NCBI GenBank assembly: GCA_902805985.1
Contig: CADCUW010000278.1
Coordinates: 1-5,950 of the forward strand
Direction: 5' to 3'
Length of the DNA stretch: 5,950 bases
Origin: an uncultured Rubrobacteraceae bacterium
GTDB lineage: Bacteria; Actinomycetota; Rubrobacteria; Rubrobacterales; Rubrobacteraceae
Part shown: positions 1-5,790 of the stretch, piece after piece
Numbering within the stretch: position 1 is the stretch's first letter
Layout of the letters: each line of letters starts with the position of its first letter
Position numbers and translations under genes: made by a program
Notes under the pieces: model-generated
The model's database searches: none
Told to the model about the DNA's origin: nothing
What the model saw: the letters and a program-made list of their open reading frames with translations, nothing else

Positions 1-157
1 AGACGTCGGCCGTGTCTATAAAGTTGCCCCCGGCCTCGATAAAGCGGGCGACGAGCCCTCTGGATGCCTCCTCGTCCGCCTCCCGGCCGAACGTCATGCA
101 GCCGAGGCACAACTCGGAGACCATGAGACCCGTCCCCCCAAGACGCCTGTATTCCAC
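1..157 (-). CDS. Aldo/keto reductase, N-terminal fragment (runs off left edge)
   Basis: Reading the minus strand from a GTG at 157 gives 52 residues that begin [19 protein letters not shown] and end FIDTADV. This is the hallmark N-terminus of the aldo/keto reductase (AKR) superfamily: the first beta strand, the LxVSxLxLGxMTFG turn, then helix alpha-1 and the DTADVY strand. Family members are cytosolic NADPH-dependent (beta/alpha)8-barrel oxidoreductases that reduce aldehydes or ketones; the substrate cannot be inferred here. Asp48 in DTADV matches the catalytic Asp. The catalytic Tyr would be the first residue beyond the window edge, so the active site cannot be confirmed. The GTG start is chosen because GGGAGGT lies four bases upstream and the AKR homology begins there. 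An in-frame ATG at 223 would add 22 residues without family character. Cys20 (LGCMTFG) replaces the more usual Thr/Ser/Gly, which is unusual but tolerable. The gene is divergent from the sensor kinase. The family call is firm; the start is moderately sure. Confidence 0.88.
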   Translation of the reverse strand, partial: MEYRRLGGTGLMVSELCLGCMTFGREADEEASRGLVARFIEAGGNFIDTADV

Positions 158-161
158 GCGC

Positions 162-168
162 ACCTCCC
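162..168 (-). promoter_or_regulatory. Ribosome-binding site of the aldo/keto reductase
   Basis: The minus strand reads GGGAGGT, then GCGC, then the GTG start at 157. The four-base spacer is slightly short, but this is the only good Shine-Dalgarno match near the point where AKR homology begins. It decides the GTG start over the in-frame ATG at 223 and over the GTG at 163, which would overlap the site itself. Confidence 0.6.
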
Positions 169-213
169 GAATCCTCTCCGCCAAGAGAGGTAACTGTAGC
201 ACCCGCCGGGAGG

Positions 214-251
214 CTGGCCCCATCAAGTGTTGCTTGGTACGATGGGGGCAG
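214..251. repeat. Imperfect inverted repeat in the AKR/kinase divergent spacer
   Basis: Left arm CTGGCCCCATC (214-224) and right arm GATGGGGGCAG (241-251) are complementary at ten of eleven positions; the only mismatch is G217 opposite G248. The loop is 16 bases (225-240). It lies between two divergent genes and overlaps the best -10 candidate for the kinase, so an operator bound by a dimeric regulator is possible, as is an RNA hairpin. No T-tract follows, so it is not an intrinsic terminator. The function is inference; the symmetry is read directly from the sequence. Confidence 0.5.
215..243 (+). promoter_or_regulatory. Weak sigma-70-type promoter candidate for the sensor kinase
   Basis: TACGAT (238-243) matches the TATAAT consensus at four of six positions, including the important A2 and T6. 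Seventeen bases upstream, TGGCCC (215-220) matches TTGACA at only three positions. Transcription would start near 250, giving a leader of about 20 bases that contains the kinase ribosome-binding site. The -35 is poor, so this is a candidate only. I see no convincing promoter for the aldo/keto reductase on the other strand. Confidence 0.25.
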
Positions 252-261
252 GCCGGTTTCT

Positions 262-267
262 GGAGGG
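262..267 (+). promoter_or_regulatory. Ribosome-binding site deciding the TTG start of the kinase
   Basis: GGAGGG ends three bases before the TTG at 271. The spacing is short, but the alternative in-frame start, GTG at 292, would lie 24 bases from this site and has no site of its own. The TTG is therefore preferred, with modest certainty. Confidence 0.5.
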
Positions 268-270
268 CGG

Positions 271-1896
271 TTGGCACAGATTACGGATGCGGTGAAGTCG
301 CGCGGCGGGCGCGGCGCCAGGGTCGCCCCTGTCGCCGTTTTCGTGTGCTGGTCTATCGGCGCACTCATCTACGCGGCGCTTCCGGACGGCTCCGACGGGC
401 GGTACCTGGTGGCGAACACCCTTTACCTCGGCGCGGCCGTGTTCGTACTCTTCTCGCTCGCGCGGGCGATCCGGGATGCGCAGGACCGGCAGCGGCTCTT
501 CTGGGGGCTGCTCGGCGCGGGCGTGGTCGCCAACTTCGCCGGTGATATCGGCTGGTCGGGCCTCCAGGAGTTCCCCCTCGGCGTGCAGGGCGCCACCCTC
601 CCGCACGCGGCTTACCTCGTCTCCTACCTGTTCTTCGGGGGCGCCCTGCTCCTCCTGGTGGGGCTGGCGGCGCGCAGGATCTCGCTGGTCACCAGCCTCG
701 ACGCGCTGTGCATCGTCCTCTCTACCGGCATCCTGGTGTGGTACTTCGTCCTCGAGACGGCGGTCTCGGGGGCGGCCGGGTGGTGGGAGGTCTCTTCCAC
801 CCTCTCGTGGGTCCTGTTCGACGCCGCGCTGCTCTTCCTCTGCCTGGTGGTCCTCTCCGCGGCCGGCAGGCCGCCGTTCGCCGGGGCGCTCGCGGGGAGT
901 TTCCTCGCGTTCGCGGTGGCGGACGGGTACTACCTCGTGGAGCGGGCGGCGGGCACCTACCAGAACACCGGCTGGCCCGACATGATCTGGGCTTTGGGCC
1001 TCGCCTGCGTTGCCCTCGCCGCGCTGGAAGCCGCGCCCGTAACCGGGGGCGAGCATTTGAGGATAGAGCCGTGGCGGGTCTTTCTCTTCTGGTTCGGGCC
1101 GCTCTCGCCTGCGGTCCATCTGACCGTGGTGCTCCTCTGGGCGGCCACGCACCCCCCGCTGCCCTCGTACGCGGCGGCGGGCACCGCCGTGATCCTCCTC
1201 TACTTCGCCCTGCGCGTCGCACTGGTCTCAGCCACCAGCCGCCGGCTCTCGGACGAACGGGAGACGATGGCCCGGAAGTTGGAGGAGGGCAGGGTGCTCT
1301 CAGAGATGCACGACACCGTCAAGCAGGGGGTGCACGGGGTCTCCATCACCCTCCGCACGGCCCTGGACGCCGGACGCCGGGGCGAGCACGACGGGGCCAT
1401 GCGGATGGTCTCAAACGCCCTGCGCGCCTCGCGCGAGACGGAGTACCAGGTCTCGCGCCCGTACGAGGAGATGCAGACCTCCGTGCACGGCGAGGCCGGC
1501 CTGCGCCCCCGCAGCTACCTCCGGCACCGCCTCGTCAGGTTCGAGGAGTACTTCGGCATAAAGACCCACGAAGACCTCCAGGCCCCCCTGGAGAGCCTCT
1601 CGCCGATGGAGATAGCCGCCGTCTACAGGTTCGCGGTGGAGGCCTTCTGGAACGTCGCCAAGCACTCCTACGCCGACAACATGCACCTGGAATCCCGGCG
1701 CGTCGGCGACCTGCTCATCGTGCGCGTGCGCGACGACGGACGCGGCTTCGACCCCGAAGACCCTCCACCGGGGATGGGCCTCGACTACCTGCGCGAACGC
1801 GCCCGCGAGGTCGGGGCCGAGTTCGACGTGATCTCAGCCCCAGGCCGCGGCACCACCGTCCAACTCCGGTTCCGCATGGGCCAGGCCTCCGCCTGA
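271..1896 (+). CDS. Membrane sensor histidine kinase, NarL/DesK type, orphan
   Basis: This 541-residue protein has a large membrane sensor followed by a cytoplasmic kinase core. Residues 19-321 hold about ten hydrophobic segments (roughly 19-38, 46-65, 76-94, 113-133, 140-161, 176-197, 203-222, 237-254, 267-290 and 300-321). A HisKA_3-type dimerisation helix follows, with [10 protein letters not shown] placing the phospho-accepting His at 347. The HATPase domain has an N box (E457, N461, H465), a G1 box DDGRGF (488-493) and a G2 box GMGL (501-504). All expected catalytic residues are present, so it should autophosphorylate. Family knowledge predicts a LuxR/NarL-type response regulator partner, but none is encoded in the window. 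The membrane part resembles multi-pass sensors attached to some actinobacterial GGDEF proteins (conserved D91-I-G-W and D218-G-Y-Y turns); that is a recollection, not a search. The TTG start is chosen because GGAGGG lies just upstream; GTG at 292 is the alternative. The ligand is unknown. Confidence 0.9.
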   Translation: MAQITDAVKSRGGRGARVAPVAVFVCWSIGALIYAALPDGSDGRYLVANTLYLGAAVFVLFSLARAIRDAQDRQRLFWGLLGAGVVANFAGDIGWSGLQEFPLGVQGATLPHAAYLVSYLFFGGALLLLVGLAARRISLVTSLDALCIVLSTGILVWYFVLETAVSGAAGWWEVSSTLSWVLFDAALLFLCLVVLSAAGRPPFAGALAGSFLAFAVADGYYLVERAAGTYQNTGWPDMIWALGLACVALAALEAAPVTGGEHLRIEPWRVFLFWFGPLSPAVHLTVVLLWAATHPPLPSYAAAGTAVILLYFALRVALVSATSRRLSDERETMARKLEEGRVLSEMHDTVKQGVHGVSITLRTALDAGRRGEHDGAMRMVSNALRASRETEYQVSRPYEEMQTSVHGEAGLRPRSYLRHRLVRFEEYFGIKTHEDLQAPLESLSPMEIAAVYRFAVEAFWNVAKHSYADNMHLESRRVGDLLIVRVRDDGRGFDPEDPPPGMGLDYLRERAREVGAEFDVISAPGRGTTVQLRFRMGQASA

Positions 1897-1937
1897 CCCC
1901 GTCTGCAAACTCTGGTAGGGGTCCCTGGATCGGGGAT

Positions 1938-1966
1938 TAGACACGCCCCCGGCGCTGGGCGAGAAT
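1938..1966 (+). promoter_or_regulatory. Promoter of the ABC exporter operon
   Basis: TAGACA (1938-1943) matches the TTGACA consensus at five of six positions. After exactly 17 bases, GAGAAT (1961-1966) matches TATAAT at four of six, including A2 and T6. Transcription would begin around 1973, leaving a leader of about 24 bases with the Shine-Dalgarno at 1983-1991. A small perfect inverted repeat TACA-AGG-TGTA (1966-1976) covers the predicted start point and could be a regulator contact or chance. The 100-base spacer between kinase and ATPase holds no gene. The hairpin formed by GACCCC at the kinase stop and GGGGTC (1918-1923) has no T-tract, so some read-through from the kinase remains possible. 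Confidence 0.5.
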
Positions 1967-1982
1967 ACAAGGTGTACCCCCG

Positions 1983-1991
1983 AAAGGAGGT
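1983..1991 (+). promoter_or_regulatory. Perfect Shine-Dalgarno of the ABC ATPase gene
   Basis: AAAGGAGGT is complementary to the anti-Shine-Dalgarno end of 16S rRNA over all nine bases and lies five bases before the TTG at 1997. This strong site supports the unusual TTG start and implies efficient translation despite the weak start codon. Confidence 0.8.
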
Positions 1992-1996
1992 CCCGC

Positions 1997-2938
1997 TTGG
2001 CGGCAGACGTTCCGCGAGCCCCCGAAGAGAGCCGGCCGGATGCATCACCCCTCGTCCGGACCCGCGAGCTTACCAAACGCTACGGTGGCGTCACGGCCGT
2101 GGACGACCTGGATCTCTCCGTCGGGCGCGGCGAGGTCTACGGCTTCCTCGGCCCGAATGGTGCCGGCAAGACCACAACCCTCAAGATGCTGCTCGGCCTG
2201 ATCCGGCCCACCCGCGGCACAGCCGAGGTGCTCGGCCTCACGCCGGGCTCGCCCGACGGGCTCGCGCGGACGGGCGCCCTGGTAGAGTCGCCCGCCTTCT
2301 ACCCCTACCTTTCCGGAGGGGGCAACCTCAAAGTCATGGCCCGCTACTCCGGCGTCTCGAACCGACGCGTGGCGGAAGTCCTCGAGACGGTCGAGCTCTC
2401 CGGCAGGGCGAAGGACCGGTACAAGAAGTACTCCCTGGGCATGAAGCAGCGCCTCGGGGTGGCCGCGGCGCTGCTCAAGGCCCCTGACCTCCTTATCCTC
2501 GACGAGCCCACCAACGGGCTCGACCCGAAGGGCGTGGCGGACATGAGGGCGCTTATCAGGCGCCTGGGCACGGGCGAGCGGACGGTACTGCTCTCCAGCC
2601 ACCTTCTCGGCGAGGTCGAGCAGGTCTGCGACCGGGTGGGCGTGATCCACAAGGGGCGCCTGATCTCCGAGGGCGCGGTCGCCGACCTCAGGGGCGGCGA
2701 GGTATTGCTGGTCCGGGTCGAACCTTTGGGGGATGCGGCCCGGATTGCGGAGAGGCTGGAAGGCGTTGAGGGCGTGGAGAGCAAGGACGGGGCGCTCAGG
2801 CTAACAACGGCCCCCGAGCGGGCGGCAGAGATCAACGCCAAGCTCGTCTCAGCGGGGCTGCGGGTGAGCGAGTTGCGCCCGGCCGAGCGATCTCTGGAGG
2901 AAGCCTTCCTCGAGCTCACCGGCGGGGAGACAGTCTAG
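1997..2938 (+). CDS. ABC exporter ATP-binding protein, BcrA/NatA-like
   Basis: This 313-residue ATPase powers an ABC-2 type exporter at the inner face of the membrane. Visible motifs, in order, are Walker A GPNGAGKTT (52-60), the Q-loop region ALVESPAFYPYLSG with Glu97 in place of Gln, the signature YSLGMKQR (145-152), Walker B LLILDEP (165-171, catalytic Glu170), the D-loop GLDP (174-177) and the H-loop His202. The SLGMK signature and the Glu at the Q-loop are usual in the BcrA/NatA/drug-exporter subfamily. A C-terminal tail of about 80 residues (234-313, ending EEAFLELTGG) is the accessory region typical of these ATPases. About 18 residues precede the domain. The TTG start is fixed by the perfect ribosome-binding site. 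The gene ends one base before the permease start, so the two are co-transcribed. Substrate is not predictable: peptide antibiotics, lipids, ions or a small toxin are all possible. Family and role are sure, substrate unknown. Confidence 0.95.
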   Translation: MAADVPRAPEESRPDASPLVRTRELTKRYGGVTAVDDLDLSVGRGEVYGFLGPNGAGKTTTLKMLLGLIRPTRGTAEVLGLTPGSPDGLARTGALVESPAFYPYLSGGGNLKVMARYSGVSNRRVAEVLETVELSGRAKDRYKKYSLGMKQRLGVAAALLKAPDLLILDEPTNGLDPKGVADMRALIRRLGTGERTVLLSSHLLGEVEQVCDRVGVIHKGRLISEGAVADLRGGEVLLVRVEPLGDAARIAERLEGVEGVESKDGALRLTTAPERAAEINAKLVSAGLRVSELRPAERSLEEAFLELTGGETV

Positions 2939-2939
2939 G

Positions 2940-3776
2940 GTGGGCGCGAGCTTCCGGGCCGAAGCGCTCAAGCTCGGCAGGCGCCCGGCGGTCTGGGTCC
3001 TGGCCGCGGTCTGGTTCGCCCTAGTGGTCCTCTTCGGGTACGTGCTGACGTACCTCGTGTTCGCGAGCCCGCCCGAGGGCTCTTTTCCGCCGGGCACCGA
3101 CCCGCGAGACTTTATAGCGGTCCTTTTCCCGGAGAATTTGCTCTCCAACGTGTTGAGCGGGTTTCCAAGCACCGGCGGACCCGTGGCGCTCATCCTAGGC
3201 GCGCTCGCGCTCGGGAGCGAGCACGGTTGGGGCACGTTCAAGACGGCGTTCACGCAGCGTCCCGGCAGGCTCGCGGTGTTCTTCGGGAAGATCCTCTTGC
3301 TGGCCACGGTCGTCGCGGCGCTGGTGTTGCTGGCTTTCGGCGCCGGCGCGATCAGCAGCTACGCGATAGCCCGGCTCGAGGGCGTGGCGGTGGAGTGGCC
3401 GCCCCCCGGGGAGACGCTGCGCGCGCTGGGGTGCGGGTTCTTGATCTCGGCCGTGTGGACCTCGCTTGGCGCCTTTCTCGCCACGCTGTTCCGCGGCACG
3501 CCGCTAGCCATAGGGCTGGGGTTGGTCTACGCCCTGCTGCTGGAGGGCATCGCAGCCACCCTGCTGGCCGCCAACGAGAGGTTCGAGCTGGCGCTCAAGT
3601 TTCTCTTCAACGAGAACTCTTACGCCCTTATCAACTCCTTCGGTCCAGCCCCCAAAGGCCTCGGGGTGCCGCAATCCGTCGTGGAGCCGGAACGGGCCGC
3701 ACTCACCCTCTCCGCCTACACCCTGATCTTCGTCCTACTCTCAGCCCTCCTGTTGCGCCGGCGGGACGTCGCGTGA
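2940..3776 (+). CDS. ABC-2 type exporter permease subunit
   Basis: This 278-residue membrane protein is the partner of the preceding ATPase. It has six predicted transmembrane segments (about 18-41, 79-95, 114-140, 163-184, 187-210 and 255-272), the usual count for an ABC-2 permease. Features of the family are a short cytoplasmic N-terminus (SFRAEALKLGRRP) before the first segment and the conserved cytosolic loop GSEHGWGTFKTAFTQRPGR (92-110) after the second, which contacts the ATPase. It ends with a basic cytoplasmic tail LLRRRDVA. As only one permease gene is present, the working exporter is probably a homodimer of this protein with two ATPase copies. The GTG start lies one base after the ATPase stop and ten bases after GGGGAG (2924-2929), which sits inside the ATPase coding end, suggesting translational coupling. 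The extracellular loop at about 42-78 is fairly long. Transported compound unknown. Confidence 0.92.
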   Translation: MGASFRAEALKLGRRPAVWVLAAVWFALVVLFGYVLTYLVFASPPEGSFPPGTDPRDFIAVLFPENLLSNVLSGFPSTGGPVALILGALALGSEHGWGTFKTAFTQRPGRLAVFFGKILLLATVVAALVLLAFGAGAISSYAIARLEGVAVEWPPPGETLRALGCGFLISAVWTSLGAFLATLFRGTPLAIGLGLVYALLLEGIAATLLAANERFELALKFLFNENSYALINSFGPAPKGLGVPQSVVEPERAALTLSAYTLIFVLLSALLLRRRDVA

Positions 3777-3811
3777 AGGGACACGGGCGGTCGAGCTCGT
3801 CCTGAAGGGTC

Positions 3812-3824
3812 GCCGGAGACCGGC
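3812..3824. terminator. GC hairpin between convergent genes, possible weak terminator
   Basis: GCCGG-AGA-CCGGC is a perfect five-base stem with a three-base loop in the 48-bp gap between the permease stop and the nadE stop, and it touches the nadE stop codon directly. Position suits a two-way terminator, and GGG (3807-3809) with CCC (3829-3831) could extend the stem across an internal loop. No T-tract follows on either strand, so classical intrinsic termination is doubtful. It may act with Rho or be chance in GC-rich DNA. Confidence 0.3.
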
Positions 3825-5546
3825 TCAGCCCCTGCGCTCGGAGAAACGGTTGGTGATGGGCATGCGGCGGTCGCGACCGAAGGCGCGGCCCGTGACCTTT
3901 ATGCCGATGGGGGCCTGGCGGCGCTTGTACTCGGCCCGGTCCACGAGGCCGACGATGCGCCGGACGTCGTCCTCGTCAAAGCCCGCGGCCACTATCTCTG
4001 AGATGCCCTTGTCCTCTTCTATGTACGCTTCGAGGATGGGGTCGAGCACCTCGTAGGGCGGCAAGGAGTCGGTATCACGCTGATCCTCGCGCAACTCGGC
4101 GGAGGGCTCCTTGTCAAGGACGGACTCGGGGATCATCTCCCGCCCCTCCACCCTGTTGACCTCGCGCGAGACCCTGTAGACGAGGTTCTTCGGGACGTCC
4201 TTTATGACGGCGAAGCCGCCGGCCGAGTCGCCGTAGAGGGTCGAGTAGCCGACGCTCATCTCGCTCTTGTTACCCGTTGACAGCACGATCCAGCCGAACT
4301 TGTTGGAGAGGGCCATCAGGATGTTTCCCCTGATACGGCTCTGCAAGTTCTCCTCCGTCACGTCCTCTGGCAGCCCCTTGAAAGCCCCGGCGAGCATCTC
4401 CCCGTAGGCGTCGAAGGCCGGCCCGATGGGGATGGTCTGCGTGTCGACGCCGAGGTTCTTGGCGAGCGCCGCGGCGTCGGTGTTCGAGAGGTCGGAGGTG
4501 TAGCGGCTCGGCATGAGAACGCCGGTGACGTTCTCGGGACCCAGGGCCCGGACGGCGACCGCGGCGGCCAGGGCGGAGTCGATGCCGCCGGAGAGACCTA
4601 GCACGGCGCGGGAGAACCCGTTCTTGCGGAAGTAGTCGCGCAGGCCCAGCACGAGCGCCTCAAGGACCTCGCCCTCCTCGGAAGGGTACGGCGAGACCCG
4701 TGTCCCCACGTCCGGCGCGGCCGGGCGGTCCCCGCGGGTCGGGACGGGGATGATCTCCGAGTCGTGCTCGGGGTTCTCCTTGCGGGGACGAGGATCGTGA
4801 AGACGCTGTATGAGCGAAGCCGACGGGTGGAGGTCAGCGAGGAGCAGGTCCTCTTCGAAAGGCTTCGCCCGGGCCACTAGCCTCCCCTCGGGATCGAAGA
4901 CCACCGAGTGCCCGTCGAAGACGAGCTCGTCCTGCCCTCCGATGAGGTTGCAGAACACGACGTAGCACTCGTAGTCCGAGGCCCGCACGCCGAGCATCCT
5001 CTCCCGGAAGGCGCCCTTCTGCCGGTGGTAGGGCGAGGCGGAGATGTTGAGCAGCACGCTCGCGCCGGCCAGCGCCTGTTCTCTCGCCGGCCCGCCAGGG
5101 TACCAGATGTCCTCGCAGACGCTCACCCCGACGAGAGGACCACCGAGGTCCAGCATCGCAGAGCCCGTCCCCTCCCTGAAGTAGCGGTTCTCGTCGAAGA
5201 CGCCGTAGTTCGGCAGGTAGCGCTTGTGGTAGCGGTGCAGAACCTCCCCGCCGGAGACGACGGCGCAGGCGTTGAAGAGGTCGCCGTGCAGGTCCACGAA
5301 GCCCGCCGCGCAGACGACCCCCTCCGGCACGGCCCGCGCGAACTCCGCCAGGCCCTCCAGGTTCTCCTGGATAAAGCTCGGGCGCATGAGCAGGTCCTCC
5401 GGCGGATAGCCCGTGACGGTCAGCTCCGGGAAGGCGACGAGGTCGGCGCCGGCGTCAACGGCCCGCTCCAGGGCGCCCTTCATCCTCTCGACATTGCCCC
5501 ACACGTCGCCGACGGTGGTGTTGATCTGCGCGAGAGCGGCCCTCAT
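3825..5546 (-). CDS. nadE: Glutamine-dependent NAD+ synthetase
   Basis: This cytosolic enzyme (573 residues) carries out the last step of NAD+ synthesis: it adenylates nicotinic acid adenine dinucleotide with ATP and amidates it with ammonia released from glutamine. The N-terminal nitrilase-type glutaminase domain (about 1-260) has the full catalytic triad: Glu41 in FPELTVTGYPPEDLL, Lys108 in YHKRYLPNYGVFDE and Cys144 in VSVCEDIWYPGG. A charged linker (about 250-290) leads to the synthetase domain with the ATP pyrophosphatase loop SGGIDS (319-324), then STGNKSEMSVGY and LYGDSAGG (422-444) for substrate binding, and a C-terminal RRQAPIGIKVTGRAFGRDRRMPI segment in two parts around 542-564. Length fits the shorter form known from Thermotoga, not the roughly 680-residue mycobacterial form. 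The ATG at 5546 begins the nitrilase fold (MRAALAQINTTVGD). The frame stays open another 55 codons to an ATG at 5711, but those residues look non-coding. The gene converges with the exporter operon. Confidence 0.97.
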   Translation of the reverse strand: MRAALAQINTTVGDVWGNVERMKGALERAVDAGADLVAFPELTVTGYPPEDLLMRPSFIQENLEGLAEFARAVPEGVVCAAGFVDLHGDLFNACAVVSGGEVLHRYHKRYLPNYGVFDENRYFREGTGSAMLDLGGPLVGVSVCEDIWYPGGPAREQALAGASVLLNISASPYHRQKGAFRERMLGVRASDYECYVVFCNLIGGQDELVFDGHSVVFDPEGRLVARAKPFEEDLLLADLHPSASLIQRLHDPRPRKENPEHDSEIIPVPTRGDRPAAPDVGTRVSPYPSEEGEVLEALVLGLRDYFRKNGFSRAVLGLSGGIDSALAAAVAVRALGPENVTGVLMPSRYTSDLSNTDAAALAKNLGVDTQTIPIGPAFDAYGEMLAGAFKGLPEDVTEENLQSRIRGNILMALSNKFGWIVLSTGNKSEMSVGYSTLYGDSAGGFAVIKDVPKNLVYRVSREVNRVEGREMIPESVLDKEPSAELREDQRDTDSLPPYEVLDPILEAYIEEDKGISEIVAAGFDEDDVRRIVGLVDRAEYKRRQAPIGIKVTGRAFGRDRRMPITNRFSERRG

Positions 5547-5552
5547 GGGCTC

Positions 5553-5558
5553 AATATA
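5553..5558 (-). promoter_or_regulatory. -10 box placing nadE transcription at its ATG (leaderless)
   Basis: On the minus strand TATATT matches TATAAT at five of six positions and is followed by GAGCCC and then the nadE ATG. Six bases between a -10 box and the start codon put the predicted first transcribed base at, or within a base of, the A of the ATG. No Shine-Dalgarno sequence is present upstream. This is the classic layout of a leaderless mRNA, common in actinobacteria. No good -35 is found 16-18 bases upstream. The box also argues against translation starting at the upstream ATG at 5711. Confidence 0.6.
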
Positions 5559-5632
5559 TCGCGCCCAATGGTTTCGTGCCGGGTCCGTTCGTGTGCCGGC
5601 GTACCATCGTCCCGACCGCGGGCTACATACCT

Positions 5633-5654
5633 GGTAGGGCAGAGAAGCTCTACC
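5633..5654. repeat. Inverted repeat in the nadE/DUF1206 divergent spacer
   Basis: GGTAGGGC (5633-5640) and GCTCTACC (5647-5654) form an eight-pair stem, with one G-T pair, around the six-base loop AGAGAA. TTT follows on the plus strand, giving it a terminator look, but no plus-strand gene lies just upstream for it to terminate. It sits about 80 bases upstream of the nadE start and about 135 bases before the DUF1206 start, so an operator or a leader hairpin is more fitting. The rest of 5547-5790 shows no gene, tRNA or strong promoter. TAGAGT (5750-5755) is a weak -10 candidate for the rightward gene. Confidence 0.45.
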
Positions 5655-5790
5655 TTTCGGGACCACGGAGCAGGCCGACCGTGTAGTTGGATCGCGACGT
5701 CCGGGATACATCCGGCTCGAGGGCGCCGACGGTGGGCGGGCGGCGGGTGTAGAGTATCGCGGGTACTGGGACCGGGAAGGTGGTTGGCTG

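Noticed and set aside
158..223. Upstream ATG start at 223 for the aldo/keto reductase
   Set aside because: It would add 22 residues that do not match the family, while GTG 157 has its own GGGAGGT and coincides with the start of homology.
223..1152. 309-codon open frame on the minus strand opposite the kinase
   Set aside because: Its product is dominated by Arg, Glu, Pro and Gly with no domain or membrane pattern. It is the antisense shadow of a GC-rich gene whose plus-strand product has clear kinase motifs.
1895..1923. GACCCC/GGGGTC hairpin as a terminator after the kinase
   Set aside because: The stem is six bases with a 17-base loop, overlaps the stop codon and has no T-tract; competing pairings with CGGGG at 1931-1935 are equally good.
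708..1940. 410-codon plus-strand open frame overlapping the kinase
   Set aside because: The product is Arg/Gly/Pro-rich and low in complexity, as expected for an out-of-frame reading of high-GC DNA. The kinase frame carries all the conserved motifs.
1912..5639. CTGGTAGGG occurring at both 1912-1920 and 5631-5639
   Set aside because: Nine-base matches are expected many times by chance in a 6-kb GC-rich window, and the flanking bases do not agree.
5547..5711. 55-residue N-terminal extension of NadE to an ATG at 5711
   Set aside because: The nitrilase fold begins at the ATG at 5546, the extension has no family resemblance, and a strong -10 box lies inside it.
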